The notes: a model not told the origin generated them from the sequence alone. A stretch of 64,000 bases of DNA from Roseivivax sp. GX 12232 (GCF_021272185.1 NZ_JAJSEC010000001.1:124001-188000), one strand, 5' to 3'; counted from the first letter of the stretch, positions 39,406 to 49,006 are shown. Made by a program: numbers and translations.

Positions 39406-40635
39406 ATGCGAACCTATCCGATCCCCTTCAACGAAGAGGCGCGCCTCTGCGCGATGCACAAGATCCCCGGGCTTTCGCCCGAGAACGAGGCCCTCTTCGA
39501 CCATCTCTGCGACGCCACGCGCAAGCTTTTCGACTGTCCGATCGCCCATATCAGCGTGATCGAGGACGAGACCCAATGGTACAAATCCGTGGTCGGCATG
39601 GAGCTGCCGACCATGCCCAAGGACCAGTCCTTCTGCACCCATGCGATCATGTCCGACGAGGTCATGGTGATCCCCGACCTCAGCGCCGATCCGAAGTTCG
39701 AACGCCACCCGATGGTGGCCGAGGGCGGCCCGGGCGCGCGGTTCTACGCGGGCGTGCCGCTGGTGCTGTCCTCGGGCTACCGGATCGGCAGCCTCTGCGC
39801 GCTGGACCTCAAGCCGCACGAGATGCCCAGCGACAACCAGATCGAGCTTCTGAAGGCGCTGGGTAAGGCCGCCGAGGCGGCGCTCGAGAAGACCCCGGCG
39901 GTGCAGGCGGTGAGCGACATCGACCGCGGGCAATCGGCCTTTGTCACGCTGGTCAGCCACGAGCTGAAGACGCCGCTCACGGTGCTTCTGGGCGGGCTGC
40001 GGCTGATCGAGATGCGCGCCGAGGACCCCGCCAGCCAGAAGCTCGCGCGGTCGGCGCATCGCTCAGCCGCGCATCTGTCGCAGCTCGTCGAGTCGATCAT
40101 GCGCTACAGCAATGCCGCGACCGGCGAGATCCACCTCAACGAGACCGAGACCGACCTCTCCGAGGTCCTGCGCGAGGCGGTGGAGATCCACCTGCCCGGC
40201 GCCCAGGATGCAGGCAAGGGCGCCGAGCTGGGAACGCTGGAGGTGACGGGCCCGGTCCTGGCCGATGCCGAACACCTGAAGCTCGCGCTGACCGCCCTGG
40301 CGTTGAACGCGCTTTTTCACGGCGGGCAGAACATGCGGCTCTCCACCCGCCACGACGCTCAGGGCAACATCGAGATCCGGGTCAGCGACGACGGCGCGCT
40401 CGACGAGAAGCTCGACCTGGCGGAGCTCTACAAACCCTTCGTGGTGGGCGACGAGATGTCGGCGCGGGGCACCCGCGGCGGGCTCGGGCTGGGGCTGCCG
40501 CTGACCCGCAAGCTGATCGAGCTGCACGGTGGCGAGTTCCTGGTCGAGGCCGAGCCCGCGCAGACCACCGCGGTGATCCGCCTGCCCCATTGGCGCGCGC
40601 TGGCGGGGGCCAAGGTGGTCGATACCGCGGGCTGA
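39406..40635 (+). CDS. GAF-domain sensor histidine kinase
   Basis: A 409-aa soluble kinase (no membrane helix). An N-terminal GAF domain (about residues 25-165, with RFYAGVPLVLSSGYRIGSLC) is followed by a HisKA dimerisation helix with His185 in LVSHELKTPL and a HATPase domain (about 285-400; N-box LALNALFHGG, G-box GGLGLGLPL). The GAF domain lacks the cysteine-PASDIP arrangement of phytochromes, so it probably binds a small molecule or senses redox. It is an orphan: no receiver gene next to it. It is separated from bphP by the tRNA gene. The ligand is unknown. Confidence 0.88.
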   Translation: MRTYPIPFNEEARLCAMHKIPGLSPENEALFDHLCDATRKLFDCPIAHISVIEDETQWYKSVVGMELPTMPKDQSFCTHAIMSDEVMVIPDLSADPKFERHPMVAEGGPGARFYAGVPLVLSSGYRIGSLCALDLKPHEMPSDNQIELLKALGKAAEAALEKTPAVQAVSDIDRGQSAFVTLVSHELKTPLTVLLGGLRLIEMRAEDPASQKLARSAHRSAAHLSQLVESIMRYSNAATGEIHLNETETDLSEVLREAVEIHLPGAQDAGKGAELGTLEVTGPVLADAEHLKLALTALALNALFHGGQNMRLSTRHDAQGNIEIRVSDDGALDEKLDLAELYKPFVVGDEMSARGTRGGLGLGLPLTRKLIELHGGEFLVEAEPAQTTAVIRLPHWRALAGAKVVDTAG

Positions 40636-41134
40636 GCACCCACCCGCTGAGGTAGATCACGACGCGCGCTGCGGGCCCTCGCCCCGGCGCGTTTTTCGTG
40701 GCAGGGCGCGGATGCGGCCCCTGGCCCGGAGCGTCGAGCCGCCGCGTCATTATGGCAACAGCCTGCGGGATTTGCGCATATTGGCGGGCCTTTGAGCCCA
40801 AACCCCGCAAGTTTTGCCCGCGCCTGAGTCGCCAAGAGATTCGCGCCGCACCCCCCGATCGCGCCCGAAGACCCCCGCCTTCCCCGCGCCGGATCCCCGG
40901 CGCAAGGGGGTGATCGGCGGAAATCCCGCGTCCGTCCCGAAGTTTTGATCAAACAACGGCAAATACTTGCCGGGATCTGCGGTTTCGACGTGGGGTCAGA
41001 GGCTTCGCACGCATTGCGGGCACGGCTCGTGAAGTTATGCTCCGGAAATTCCCGGTGCGGCTGCGCCCGGCGCGGCGCATCGGTCAGCACGACCCCGCGG
41101 GTTTCCCGCGGGTACCAAATACAGGGAGACAACC
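40636..41134. other. intergenic region upstream of the opp operon
   Basis: 499 bases with no gene. A candidate terminator for the kinase gene ends in GGCGCGTTTTTCG near 40688-40700. An exact CCCGCGGG-TTT-CCCGCGGG hairpin (41094-41112) lies in the oppA leader, 23 bases before its start, close enough to affect ribosome entry. The opp promoter is presumably in the AT-richer part around 40940-41040. Confidence 0.5.
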
Positions 41135-42772
41135 TTGACCCGCTTTACGCGACTGACCCTGACGGCGCTCCTGTCGAGCACCGTCCTTACCGCGGCAAGC
41201 CTTTCGGCAGCGACCGCGGCAACGCATCCCGAAACCGGCGAGGAACTTGCCGAGGACCAGACCTTCACCTACCGCCTGCTCGACGACGTCAGCTCGCTCG
41301 ATCCGCAGATCGTCGAGGACGTGAACGGCTCCGACGTGGTGCGCGACCTCTTCGAGGGCCTGATGAACCAGGATGCCGAGGGCAACCTGATCCCGGGCGT
41401 CGCCACCGGCTACGAGCTGAGCGAGGACAAGCGCACCTATACCTTCACGCTGCGCGACGAGGCGACCTGGTCGAACGGCGAGTCGGTCACCGCCGGTGAC
41501 TTCGTCTACGCCTGGCGCCGCGCGGTCGATCCCGAGACCGCCTCGCCCTACCAGTGGTTCATGGAGCTGATGTCCATCGAGGGCGCCTCCGAGATCATCG
41601 CGGGCGATGCCGCGCCGGACACCCTGGGCGTGCGCGCGGTGGACGAGAAGACCTTCGAGGTCACGCTCTCGACCCCGCTGCCCTACTTCCCGCAGATGAC
41701 CACGCATTCGACCACCTTCCCGAGCCCGCAGGCGGTGATCGAAGAGCATGGCAGCAGCTGGACCCAGCCCGGCAACATCGTCTCGAACGGCGCCTATGTG
41801 CTGACCGAATACAGCCCCGGCGAGCGCATCGTCCGCGAGCGCAACACCGAGTATTGGGACAACGAGAACACCATTCTCGACAAGACCGTCGCGCTGGTGA
41901 TCAACGACGAGAACGTCGCGCTGACCCGCTACATGGCCGGTGAGCTCGACCGGACCGAAGTGCCCGCCGGCCAGTTCCCGCGGCTGAAGGAAGAGAACCC
42001 CGAGGAGGCGATCAGCTTCCCGCGGCTCTGCAACTATTACTACACCTTCAACCTCAGCGACAGCGGTCCCGAGGCCTTCAAGGACCCCAACGTCCGCAAG
42101 GCGCTGGCCCTGGCCGTCGACCGCGACGTGATCGTGGAGAACATCAAGGCGGGCGGCGAACCCCCGGCCTATACCTTCACCCCCGAGGCGGTCGCGGGCT
42201 TCACCCCGCCGCAGACCGAGATGGCCGAGATGTCGCAGGAAGACCGCGACGCCATGGCCAAGGAGCTGATGGCGGAAGCGGGCTACGGCCCCGACAACCC
42301 GCTGAGCTTCGACATGATCTACAACACCGACCAGGCGCACGAGAAGATCGCCGTGGTGCTGAGCCAGATGTGGAAGCAGAAGCTCGGTGTGCAGACCAAC
42401 CTGTCGAACATGGAGTGGAAGGTCTTCCTCGACACCCGCGGCAACCAGGACTTCGAACTGGCGCGCGGCGCATGGTGCGGGGACTACAACGAGGCCTCGA
42501 CCTTCCTCGACCTGCTGCAGACCAGCTCGGGCTACAACGACGGCAAATACGCCAACGAGGAGTATGACGCGCTTCTCAAGGAGGCGAAGACCGCCGAGGA
42601 CACCACCCCGCTTTACACCGAGGCGGAGCAGATCATCGCCCGCGACATGCCGGTGATCCCGATCTACCACTACGCGGGCGTCTACATGCTCGACAGCGAT
42701 GTCGGCGGCTGGCCCGTCGATAACGTGGAACAGAACTGGTATTCGCGCGACCTCTACAAGACCGCGGAATAA
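41135..42772 (+). CDS. oppA: oligopeptide ABC transporter, periplasmic substrate-binding protein
   Basis: A 545-aa family 5 solute-binding protein. Signal peptide at residues 1 to about 29 (basic MTRFTR, then a hydrophobic core and ALA-like SAATAA cleavage region). The SBP_bac_5 body follows, with LDPQIVEDVNGSDVVRDLFEG, AWRRAVDPETASPYQW and the C-terminal MPVIPIYHYAGVYM. The last two are typical of OppA/MppA rather than dipeptide-binding DppA. The start is TTG at 41135, with AGGGAGA about 8 bases upstream; no better start fits the signal peptide. It is first in the oppABC-DF operon. Confidence 0.92.
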   Translation: MTRFTRLTLTALLSSTVLTAASLSAATAATHPETGEELAEDQTFTYRLLDDVSSLDPQIVEDVNGSDVVRDLFEGLMNQDAEGNLIPGVATGYELSEDKRTYTFTLRDEATWSNGESVTAGDFVYAWRRAVDPETASPYQWFMELMSIEGASEIIAGDAAPDTLGVRAVDEKTFEVTLSTPLPYFPQMTTHSTTFPSPQAVIEEHGSSWTQPGNIVSNGAYVLTEYSPGERIVRERNTEYWDNENTILDKTVALVINDENVALTRYMAGELDRTEVPAGQFPRLKEENPEEAISFPRLCNYYYTFNLSDSGPEAFKDPNVRKALALAVDRDVIVENIKAGGEPPAYTFTPEAVAGFTPPQTEMAEMSQEDRDAMAKELMAEAGYGPDNPLSFDMIYNTDQAHEKIAVVLSQMWKQKLGVQTNLSNMEWKVFLDTRGNQDFELARGAWCGDYNEASTFLDLLQTSSGYNDGKYANEEYDALLKEAKTAEDTTPLYTEAEQIIARDMPVIPIYHYAGVYMLDSDVGGWPVDNVEQNWYSRDLYKTAE

Positions 42773-42788
42773 CCAGACGCAACCCAGC

Positions 42789-42828
42789 GCCGCTCCTGCC
42801 CAGACCCGGGCGGGAGCGGCTTTAATTT
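42789..42828 (+). terminator. intercistronic hairpin between oppA and oppB
   Basis: GCCGCTCCTGCCC / GGGCGGGAGCGGC pair over 13 bases (one G-U) with a 6-base loop, followed by TTTAATTT. It lies between the binding-protein gene and the permease gene. A partial terminator here would give much more oppA than oppBCDF message, as is common in importer operons. Confidence 0.75.
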
Positions 42829-42841
42829 CAGGTCACCCATC

Positions 42842-43765
42842 ATGGCTCTCTACGTCCTTCGCCGCCTCCTGGTCGCGATCCCGACAATCATGTTGCTGGT
42901 CGTCGCCTCCTTCCTGATGATGCATGTCGCCCCCGGCGGCCCCTTCACCTCCGAGCGGCCGCTGCCGCCCGAGGTCCTGGCCAATATCGAGGCGCAATAC
43001 GGGCTCGATCAGCCGCTCTGGAAGCAGCTCTGGGACTATTTCTACAACATCGTGGTGCATTTCGACTTCGGGCCCTCCTTCGTGCAGAAGGACCGCTCGG
43101 TGAACGAGATCATCGCCAACGGTTTCCCGATCTCGCTGACCTATGGCGCGCTGTCCTTCCTGGCGGCGACCCTGGTGGGCGTGAGCCTCGGCATCACTGC
43201 CGCGATCCGGCACAACACCTGGATCGACTACGTGGCCGTGTCGCTGGGCATCGCCGCGCAGGCGCTGCCGAACTTCATCATGGGCCCGATCCTGATCCTG
43301 ACCTTCACGCTCTGGCTGGGGCTCTTGCCCGGCGGCGGCTGGAACGGCGGTCAGTGGGAATACCTGATCATGCCGGTGATCGCCCTCTCCACCTCCTACA
43401 TGGGGTCGATCGCGCGGATCACGCGCTCCTCCATGCTCGAGGTGATGAACTCCAACTTCATCCGCACCGCCCGCGCCAAGGGGCTGCCCGACCGGGCGAT
43501 CATCTGGCGCCACGCGATGAAGCCGACGCTCCTGCCGGTGATCTCCTACCTCGGGCCGGTCTTCGTCTACGTGCTAACCGGCTCGGTCTTCGTCGACCTC
43601 TACTTCTCGACCGGGGGCCTGGGGCAGTCCTACGTCAGCTCGGCGCTGACCCGCGACTACGCGGTGCTTCTGGGGATCACCATCCTCTACGGCGCGCTGA
43701 CCGTGATCGTGAACCTTCTCACCGACCTCGCCTATGCGTGGTTCGACCCGAAAATCCGTTACTGA
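42842..43765 (+). CDS. oppB: oligopeptide ABC transporter permease OppB
   Basis: A 307-aa inner-membrane permease with six predicted helices and the typical N-terminal MALYVLRRLLVAIPTIMLL. The binding-protein-dependent transport EAA loop is near EVMNSNFIRTARAKGLPDRA, which contacts the ATPase. The LLPVISYLGP and FSTGGLGQSYV segments are typical of OppB. It is followed 12 bases later by oppC. Confidence 0.95.
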   Translation: MALYVLRRLLVAIPTIMLLVVASFLMMHVAPGGPFTSERPLPPEVLANIEAQYGLDQPLWKQLWDYFYNIVVHFDFGPSFVQKDRSVNEIIANGFPISLTYGALSFLAATLVGVSLGITAAIRHNTWIDYVAVSLGIAAQALPNFIMGPILILTFTLWLGLLPGGGWNGGQWEYLIMPVIALSTSYMGSIARITRSSMLEVMNSNFIRTARAKGLPDRAIIWRHAMKPTLLPVISYLGPVFVYVLTGSVFVDLYFSTGGLGQSYVSSALTRDYAVLLGITILYGALTVIVNLLTDLAYAWFDPKIRY

Positions 43766-43777
43766 GGGGGCCAGACG

Positions 43778-44707
43778 ATGTTCGCACGCTCCGAAAAGAC
43801 GGCCGAGCTCGCCGCCGACATCACCGATTTCACGGCCGTGCGCGGGCGCTCGCTGTTCCGCGACGCCATGGGCCGCTTCGTCCGCAACAAGGCGGCCATG
43901 GCCTCGGTCTTCGTGCTGGGCCTGATCGTGCTCTTCGTGGTCTTCGGGCCGCTGATCGCGGTCTGGGACAACGAAGAGATCGACTGGGCCAACATGGGGG
44001 ACATCCTGCGCAATGGCGCGCCCTCGATCGCATCCGGGCATTTCTTCGGCCTCGACGAGCTGGGCCGCGACCTCTACTCGCGCACCATCCAGGCGACGCG
44101 CACCTCGCTTCTCGTGGGGCTGATCGGGGCCGCCATGGCGCTGCTCGTGGGCACCGCCTGGGGGGTCATCGCGGGCTTCTACGGCGGCCGGCTCGACACC
44201 GCGATGATGCGGGTGGTCGACATCCTGCTGGCGATCCCGCTGACGCTGATCCTGATCCTCATCCTGGTGGTCGCGGGGCGGAACTTCGTGACGCTCTTCA
44301 TCGCGCTCGGCGCGGTCTCCTGGCTGACCATGGCGCGCATCGTGCGCGGCCAGACGCTGACCCTGAAGACCCGCGAGTTCATCGAGGCGGCCCGCGCCGG
44401 CGGCGTCAGCGAGGGGCAGATCATCTTCCGCCACATCCTGCCGAACCTGATCGGCGTGGTGATCGTCTATGCCTCGCTCCTGGTGCCGGAGATGATCCTG
44501 GCGGAGAGCTTCATCTCCTTCCTGGGCCTCGGCATCTCCGAGCCCATGACCTCGCTCGGGCGGCTGATCGCCGAGGGCGCCGGGACCATGGCCCATGGCA
44601 CGATCTGGCAGCTCGCCTTCCCGCTTTTCTTCTACGTCACCATCATCATCACGATGTTCTTCATCGGCGATGGCCTGCGTGACGCGCTCGACCCGAAGGA
44701 CCGCTGA
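43778..44707 (+). CDS. oppC: oligopeptide ABC transporter permease OppC
   Basis: A 309-aa second permease subunit. It has the OppC N-terminal extension (GRSLFRDAMGRFVRNKAAMASVF), HFFGLDELGRDLYSR, six helices, and the EAA loop at EFIEAARAGGVSEGQIIFRH. It ends two bases before the start of the ATPase gene. Confidence 0.95.
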   Translation: MFARSEKTAELAADITDFTAVRGRSLFRDAMGRFVRNKAAMASVFVLGLIVLFVVFGPLIAVWDNEEIDWANMGDILRNGAPSIASGHFFGLDELGRDLYSRTIQATRTSLLVGLIGAAMALLVGTAWGVIAGFYGGRLDTAMMRVVDILLAIPLTLILILILVVAGRNFVTLFIALGAVSWLTMARIVRGQTLTLKTREFIEAARAGGVSEGQIIFRHILPNLIGVVIVYASLLVPEMILAESFISFLGLGISEPMTSLGRLIAEGAGTMAHGTIWQLAFPLFFYVTIIITMFFIGDGLRDALDPKDR

Positions 44708-44708
44708 G

Positions 44709-46523
44709 ATGACCATCCTCTCCGTGAACGACCTCAAAGTCGATTTCGACACGCCCGATGGCACCGTCAATGCGGTCAAGGGCGTCTCCTTCGACATCCG
44801 CGCCGGCGAATGCCTGGGCATCGTGGGCGAATCCGGCTCGGGCAAGAGCCAGAGCTTCATGGCCGCCATGGGCCTGATGCCGCCGAACGGCCGCGCCACC
44901 GGCGGGGTCGAGCTGCAGGGCGAGCAGATCCTGAACCTGCCGGTCTCCAAGCTGAACCGCATCCGCGGCGCCGATGTGGGCATGATCTTCCAGGACCCGC
45001 TGACCGCGCTGACGCCGCATCTGAAGATCGGCGAGCAGATGGCCGAGGTCCTGAAGGTCCACAAGGGGCTCTCGGGGCGCGAGGCCCGCGCTCAGTGCCT
45101 CGACTGGCTCGACCGGGTGCGCATCCCCGAGGCGCGGCGGCGGCTGAAGCAATATCCGCACGAGCTTTCGGGCGGCATGCGCCAGCGGGTGATGATCGCC
45201 CAGGCGATGCTCTGCGAGCCGAAGCTGCTGATCGCCGACGAGCCGACGACCGCGCTCGACGTGACGGTGCAGGCCGAGGTGCTCGACCTGATGGACCGGC
45301 TGAAGGACGAGCTGGGCACCGCCATCGCGCTCATCACCCATGACATGGGTGTGGTGGCGCGCATGTGCGACCGGATCAAGGTCATGCGGCTCGGCGAGTT
45401 CGTCGAGGAAGGCGAGGCCAAGGCGATCTTCGACGCGCCGTCGCATGCCTATACCCAGCGCCTGCTCGAGGCGATGCCGCGCATCGACAAGGGCGAGGCC
45501 AACCGCACCGAGACCGGCGAGGAAATCCTCACCGTCGACGACATGAAGGTGCATTTCCCGATCCGCGTCGAGGGCGGGCTGTTCGGCCGCACGGTGCCCC
45601 TGAAGGCGGTGAACGGGGTGAGCTTCGGCCTTCGCGCCGGCGAGACCCTGGGCATCGTGGGCGAGTCGGGCTGCGGCAAGTCCACCCTCGCCCGCGCTGT
45701 GCTGCGCCTGGTCGAGCCCACCGACGGGACCGTGAGCTGGTTCGGCAAGCCCTTGAACCAACTCGACAAGAAGGCGCTGAAGAACGAGCGCAAGGATCTG
45801 CAGATCGTCTTCCAGGACCCGCTGGCGAGCCTCGATCCGCGGATGACAATCGCCGATTCCATCGCCGAGCCGCTGAAGACCTTCCGGCCGGAGCTGTCCA
45901 AGAGCGAGCGCCAGGCCGAGGTGGTCGCGATGATGGAGCGCGTCGGTCTCGAGCGCGAGAAATACAACCGCTACCCGCACGAGCTGTCGGGCGGTCAGAA
46001 CCAGCGGGTCGGCATCGCCCGGGCGATGATCAACCGGCCCAAGCTGATCATCTGCGACGAGGCGGTTTCGGCGCTGGACGTCTCGATCCAGGCGCAGATC
46101 GTGACGCTCCTGAAGGAGCTGCAGGCCGAGTTCGGCATGTCGATGCTCTTCATCAGCCACGACCTGTCGGTGGTGCGCGAGATCTCCAACCGGATCATGG
46201 TGCTCTACCTCGGCCGGGTGGTCGAGATGGGCGACGCGGACACGATCTGCACCGCGCCGGTGCATCCCTATACCCGGTCGCTGATCTCGGCGGTGCCGAT
46301 CCCCGACCCGGTGGCCGAGCGCGAACGCGCGCGGATCCGGCTGCCGGGCGAGCTGCCCTCGCCGCTCGATCCCCGCGCGGCGCTGCGCTTCCTGCCCTCG
46401 AAACTCGCCGCCGGCGAGGAGGACTACGTGCCCCGGCTGACCGAGGTCGCGCCGGGCCATATGGTCGCCGAGCACGACGCGCTCGAGGACATCATGGCGC
46501 GGGAGAAGAAGGCCGCCGCCTGA
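44709..46523 (+). CDS. oligopeptide ABC transporter ATPase, OppD-OppF fusion
   Basis: A 604-aa protein with two complete ABC ATPase modules in one chain. Module 1 (about 1-265): Walker A GESGSGKS at 40-47, signature LSGGMRQR, Walker [13 protein letters not shown]. Module 2 (about 275-590): Walker [10 protein letters not shown], signature LSGGQNQR, Walker [13 protein letters not shown]. Each ends with the oligopeptide-specific C-terminal extension ([12 protein letters not shown] in the second). It is equivalent to separate OppD and OppF in E. coli. The fusion is natural: there is no internal start or frame break. Confidence 0.95.
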   Translation: MTILSVNDLKVDFDTPDGTVNAVKGVSFDIRAGECLGIVGESGSGKSQSFMAAMGLMPPNGRATGGVELQGEQILNLPVSKLNRIRGADVGMIFQDPLTALTPHLKIGEQMAEVLKVHKGLSGREARAQCLDWLDRVRIPEARRRLKQYPHELSGGMRQRVMIAQAMLCEPKLLIADEPTTALDVTVQAEVLDLMDRLKDELGTAIALITHDMGVVARMCDRIKVMRLGEFVEEGEAKAIFDAPSHAYTQRLLEAMPRIDKGEANRTETGEEILTVDDMKVHFPIRVEGGLFGRTVPLKAVNGVSFGLRAGETLGIVGESGCGKSTLARAVLRLVEPTDGTVSWFGKPLNQLDKKALKNERKDLQIVFQDPLASLDPRMTIADSIAEPLKTFRPELSKSERQAEVVAMMERVGLEREKYNRYPHELSGGQNQRVGIARAMINRPKLIICDEAVSALDVSIQAQIVTLLKELQAEFGMSMLFISHDLSVVREISNRIMVLYLGRVVEMGDADTICTAPVHPYTRSLISAVPIPDPVAERERARIRLPGELPSPLDPRAALRFLPSKLAAGEEDYVPRLTEVAPGHMVAEHDALEDIMAREKKAAA

Positions 46524-46579
46524 GGCGGTGGCGGGGCTGGGCTTGGACTGCGGTTCAGACGGAGCCCCATTTGGATAAG

Positions 46580-46610
46580 CCGGAGTCGGCGCCTTCAGCG
46601 CCGGCTCCGG
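46580..46610 (+). terminator. hairpin after the opp operon
   Basis: A 13-pair GC-rich stem (one G-U) with a CTTCA loop, 57 bases after the ATPase stop. There is no U-tract; it could protect or end the transcript. Confidence 0.5.
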
Positions 46611-46642
46611 TGAAGCGCCCCGGCCAGCCCCCTCCCCACCCT

Positions 46643-46815
46643 CACAACAGAGGGCGCGCGCCGGGCTGGCGGCCGGCGCTACCGACCTCCGAGCTATGCG
46701 CTTGATCCCGGCAAGGTCAGGGCTAAAGGCAAGCTATACGCGCCACTCCAAGGAGCGCCGCCCAAGGGGCCGGTCCGACGCGCGCCCGGCACCTTCGGTG
46801 CTGTTCGGGCGCAAG
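46643..46815 (-). repeat. dispersed intergenic repeat, copy B
   Basis: Reverse orientation to copies A and D. It starts with CAACAGAGGGCGCGCGCCGG, contains CAAGGTCAGGGCTAAAGG in the middle and GGCGCGCGTC...GCACCTTCGGTGC at the far end. It shows more mismatches at the ends than copy C. Confidence 0.85.
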
Positions 46816-46930
46816 GAGGTGCGTGGGATGTCAGGTCAGGAAGTTCGGCAGCCGCGGGGGTGGTGAGGGTCTTTGGCGCACCTGTCGTGACAGCACCTCT
46901 CCTGCCGTGCTGAGTGCCCCTCGAACCCCG

Positions 46931-47105
46931 CACAACAGAGGGCGCGCGCCGGACCGGGGGCCGGCGCTACCGACCTCCGAGCTATGCGCTTAATCCACGC
47001 AAGGTCAGGGCTAAAGGCAAGCTGAGCGCACCATTCACAGGAGCGCCGGCCCATAGGGCCGGTCCGGCGCGCGCCCGGCACCTTCGGTGCTGTTCGGGCC
47101 CAAGT
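46931..47105 (-). repeat. dispersed intergenic repeat, copy C
   Basis: Same orientation as copy B and about 290 bases further on. The ends CAACAGAGGGCGCGCGCCGG and CCGGTCCGGCGCGCGCCC are intact and the GCACCTTCGGTGC hairpin is present. The stretch between B and C is unique sequence. Confidence 0.85.
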
Positions 47106-47156
47106 GGGGGCCAGAATTTTCCTGTCAGGCGGGTCAGAGGGTCCGCCACCACCCCC

Positions 47157-48503
47157 CTACCCCGCCGGCGCCTCCAACGGCCATCCCGCCTCATCCAGGA
47201 TCTTCGCCAACCCCGCGAAAGCCTCCGCCGCGGGCACCTTCCCGCCCTTGTCTTGGTTCAGGAACCCCTCCGCCGCCCGGGCCACCTTGATCGCGCGGTC
47301 GAGCTCGGCGTCGGTGCCGGTGCTATAGGCGCCAAGCCGGATCAGGTCCTCCATGTCGGAATAGCGTGAGATCGCGCGCTTCGCGGCGTTCAGCACGATG
47401 TTCTCCTGCGGGCTGTGACAGCCGGGCAGCATCCGCGAGAGGCTCTTCTCCACGTCCACCGCCGGGAACCGGCCCTGCTCGGAGATCCGCCGCGACAGCA
47501 CGATATGCCCGTCGAGCGTGCCGCGCACCGCGTCGACGATCGGGTCGTTCAGATCGTCGCCATCGACCAGAACGGTGTAAAGCGCGGTGATCGCGCCCTG
47601 CCCCGGCCCGCCGGGGCCCGCGCGCTCCATCAGGCGGGGCAGCTCGGAGAAGACCGTCGGCGGATAGCCCCGCGCCGCCGGGGGCTCGCCGAGGCTGAGC
47701 CCGATCTCGCGGTGGGCATGGGCGAAGCGGGTCACGCTGTCGACCATCAGAAGCACGTTGCGGCCCGCGTCGCGGAAGGCCTCGGCGACGCTGGTCGCGG
47801 TCAGCGCCGCCTGACGGCGCATCAGCGGCGCCTGGTCGCCGGTGGCCACGACGAGGACCGAGCGCGCCATGCCCTCGGGCCCGAGGGCCGTCTCGATGAA
47901 GTCGCGCACCTCGCGGCCGCGTTCGCCCACGAGGGCCACGACGATCACATCGGCCTCGGCCTGTTTGGCGAGCATGGCCAGAAGGGTCGACTTGCCGACG
48001 CCCGAGCCCGCGAAGATGCCCATGCGCTGGCCCGCCGAGAGCGGCGCGAAGACGTCCAGCGCCTTGACCCCGGTCTCGATGCGCGCGCCGACCTCGCCCC
48101 GGGCGAAGGCCTCGGGCGCAGAGGCGTTGCGCGCGCGCTGGGGCGCATCGGTGGGCAGCGGCCCGCGTCCGTCGAGCGGCCGGCCAAGCGCATCGACCAC
48201 CCGGCCGATCCAGCCCGGCCCGGGCCGGAAGGAGGCGCTGGCGGGCAGCAGTTCGACCTCGTCGCCGGGGCCCACGCCCTCCCAGCTGCCATAGGGCAGA
48301 AGATGCGCGCCGCGCTGGTCGGCACCGACGACCTCGCCGGCCACCTCGCCATGGGCGCCGCGCACCGCGCAGATCGCGCCCACTCCCAGCGCCCGGTCAA
48401 GCCCGGCCACCGTCAGCCGCAGCCCGATGACCTCGCGGACCCGCCCCACGCGGCGCGCGGCGGGCATCTCCCGGACCTGACAGGCAAGATTAGAAAGCAG
48501 CAT
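47157..48503 (-). CDS. fliI: flagellum-specific ATPase FliI
   Basis: A 448-aa ATPase of the type III export apparatus, related to the F1 beta subunit. Walker A is AGSGVGKST (Lys171). LVGERGREVRDFIE and LLMVDSVTRFAHAHREIGLSLGEPPAARGYPP are FliI hallmarks. The N-terminus is short, as usual in alphaproteobacteria. It is alone on the minus strand, divergent from flgB, with a CtrA box between the two starts. The 3' side faces the opp operon across repeat copies B and C. Confidence 0.96.
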   Translation of the reverse strand: MLLSNLACQVREMPAARRVGRVREVIGLRLTVAGLDRALGVGAICAVRGAHGEVAGEVVGADQRGAHLLPYGSWEGVGPGDEVELLPASASFRPGPGWIGRVVDALGRPLDGRGPLPTDAPQRARNASAPEAFARGEVGARIETGVKALDVFAPLSAGQRMGIFAGSGVGKSTLLAMLAKQAEADVIVVALVGERGREVRDFIETALGPEGMARSVLVVATGDQAPLMRRQAALTATSVAEAFRDAGRNVLLMVDSVTRFAHAHREIGLSLGEPPAARGYPPTVFSELPRLMERAGPGGPGQGAITALYTVLVDGDDLNDPIVDAVRGTLDGHIVLSRRISEQGRFPAVDVEKSLSRMLPGCHSPQENIVLNAAKRAISRYSDMEDLIRLGAYSTGTDAELDRAIKVARAAEGFLNQDKGGKVPAAEAFAGLAKILDEAGWPLEAPAG

Positions 48504-48533
48504 CTCACAAGAATAGATACAGTAGACGCAAGG

Positions 48534-48548
48534 TTAAGTCCATGTTAA
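48534..48548. promoter_or_regulatory. CtrA box between fliI and flgB
   Basis: TTAA-GTCCATG-TTAA, an exact TTAA-N7-TTAA. It lies 31 bases before the fliI start and 27 before the flgB start, so one site could serve both divergent operons. Confidence 0.8.
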
Positions 48549-48574
48549 AACTTGGCCAAGATGTGGGGACAGTC

Positions 48575-48991
48575 ATGAGTTCAGATTCGCTTTCGTTCTT
48601 CGATCTCGCCTCCCAGCGGATGAACTGGCTGGCGGCGCGCCAGCATGTGATCTCGGAAAACATCGCCAATGCGGACACGCCCGATTACCGGGCGCGCGAC
48701 CTGCGACCCTTCGAGGAGCTGCTGGAGGGCGGCTCCCTCGGCGGCTCGGTCTCGGGCGCGGTGGCCACCACCCAGGCGGGGCACCTGTCCAGCTCCTTCG
48801 GCTCCGGCCCCGAGGGCTTCGCCTCCGAGGTCGACGAGGTGGCCTGGGAACAGAGCATCGACGGCAACTCCGTGGTGCTCGAACAGCAGGTCATCCGCGC
48901 CACCGACACCGAGGACAGCTACCGCCTGGCGGCCGACCTCTACCGCAAGGCGCACGAGCTGATCTCGCTCGCCGCGACCGGCGGACGGTAA
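48575..48991 (+). CDS. flgB: flagellar proximal rod protein FlgB
   Basis: A 138-aa rod protein. The N-terminal LASQRMNWLAARQHVISENIANADTPDYRARDL is the rod/hook family signature (ANADTPxY). An in-frame ATG at 48542 lies inside the CtrA box, so ATG 48575, with GGGGA six bases upstream, is the better start. It opens the flgB-flgC-fliE-fliQ-slt-flhA-fliR-flhB operon. Confidence 0.93.
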   Translation: MSSDSLSFFDLASQRMNWLAARQHVISENIANADTPDYRARDLRPFEELLEGGSLGGSVSGAVATTQAGHLSSSFGSGPEGFASEVDEVAWEQSIDGNSVVLEQQVIRATDTEDSYRLAADLYRKAHELISLAATGGR

Positions 48992-49006
48992 GGGGAGGAC
49001 CGGCAC

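Larger units (their letters stand above)
46524..47156. other. convergent gap between the opp operon and fliI, with two repeat copies
   Basis: 633 bases with no gene. It contains a 13-pair hairpin (CCGGAGTCGGCGC / GCGCCGGCTCCGG, 46580-46610) right after the opp operon, then repeat copies B and C in tandem. Confidence 0.75.

Noticed and set aside
44709-46523. The double-length ATPase as a possible assembly error joining oppD and oppF.
   Set aside because: The frame is continuous with a normal linker, and both modules carry all motifs; such fusions are common in proteobacteria.
48542-48574. A longer FlgB start at ATG 48542.
   Set aside because: It lies within the CtrA box and lacks a ribosome-binding site; ATG 48575 has GGGGA at the right distance.
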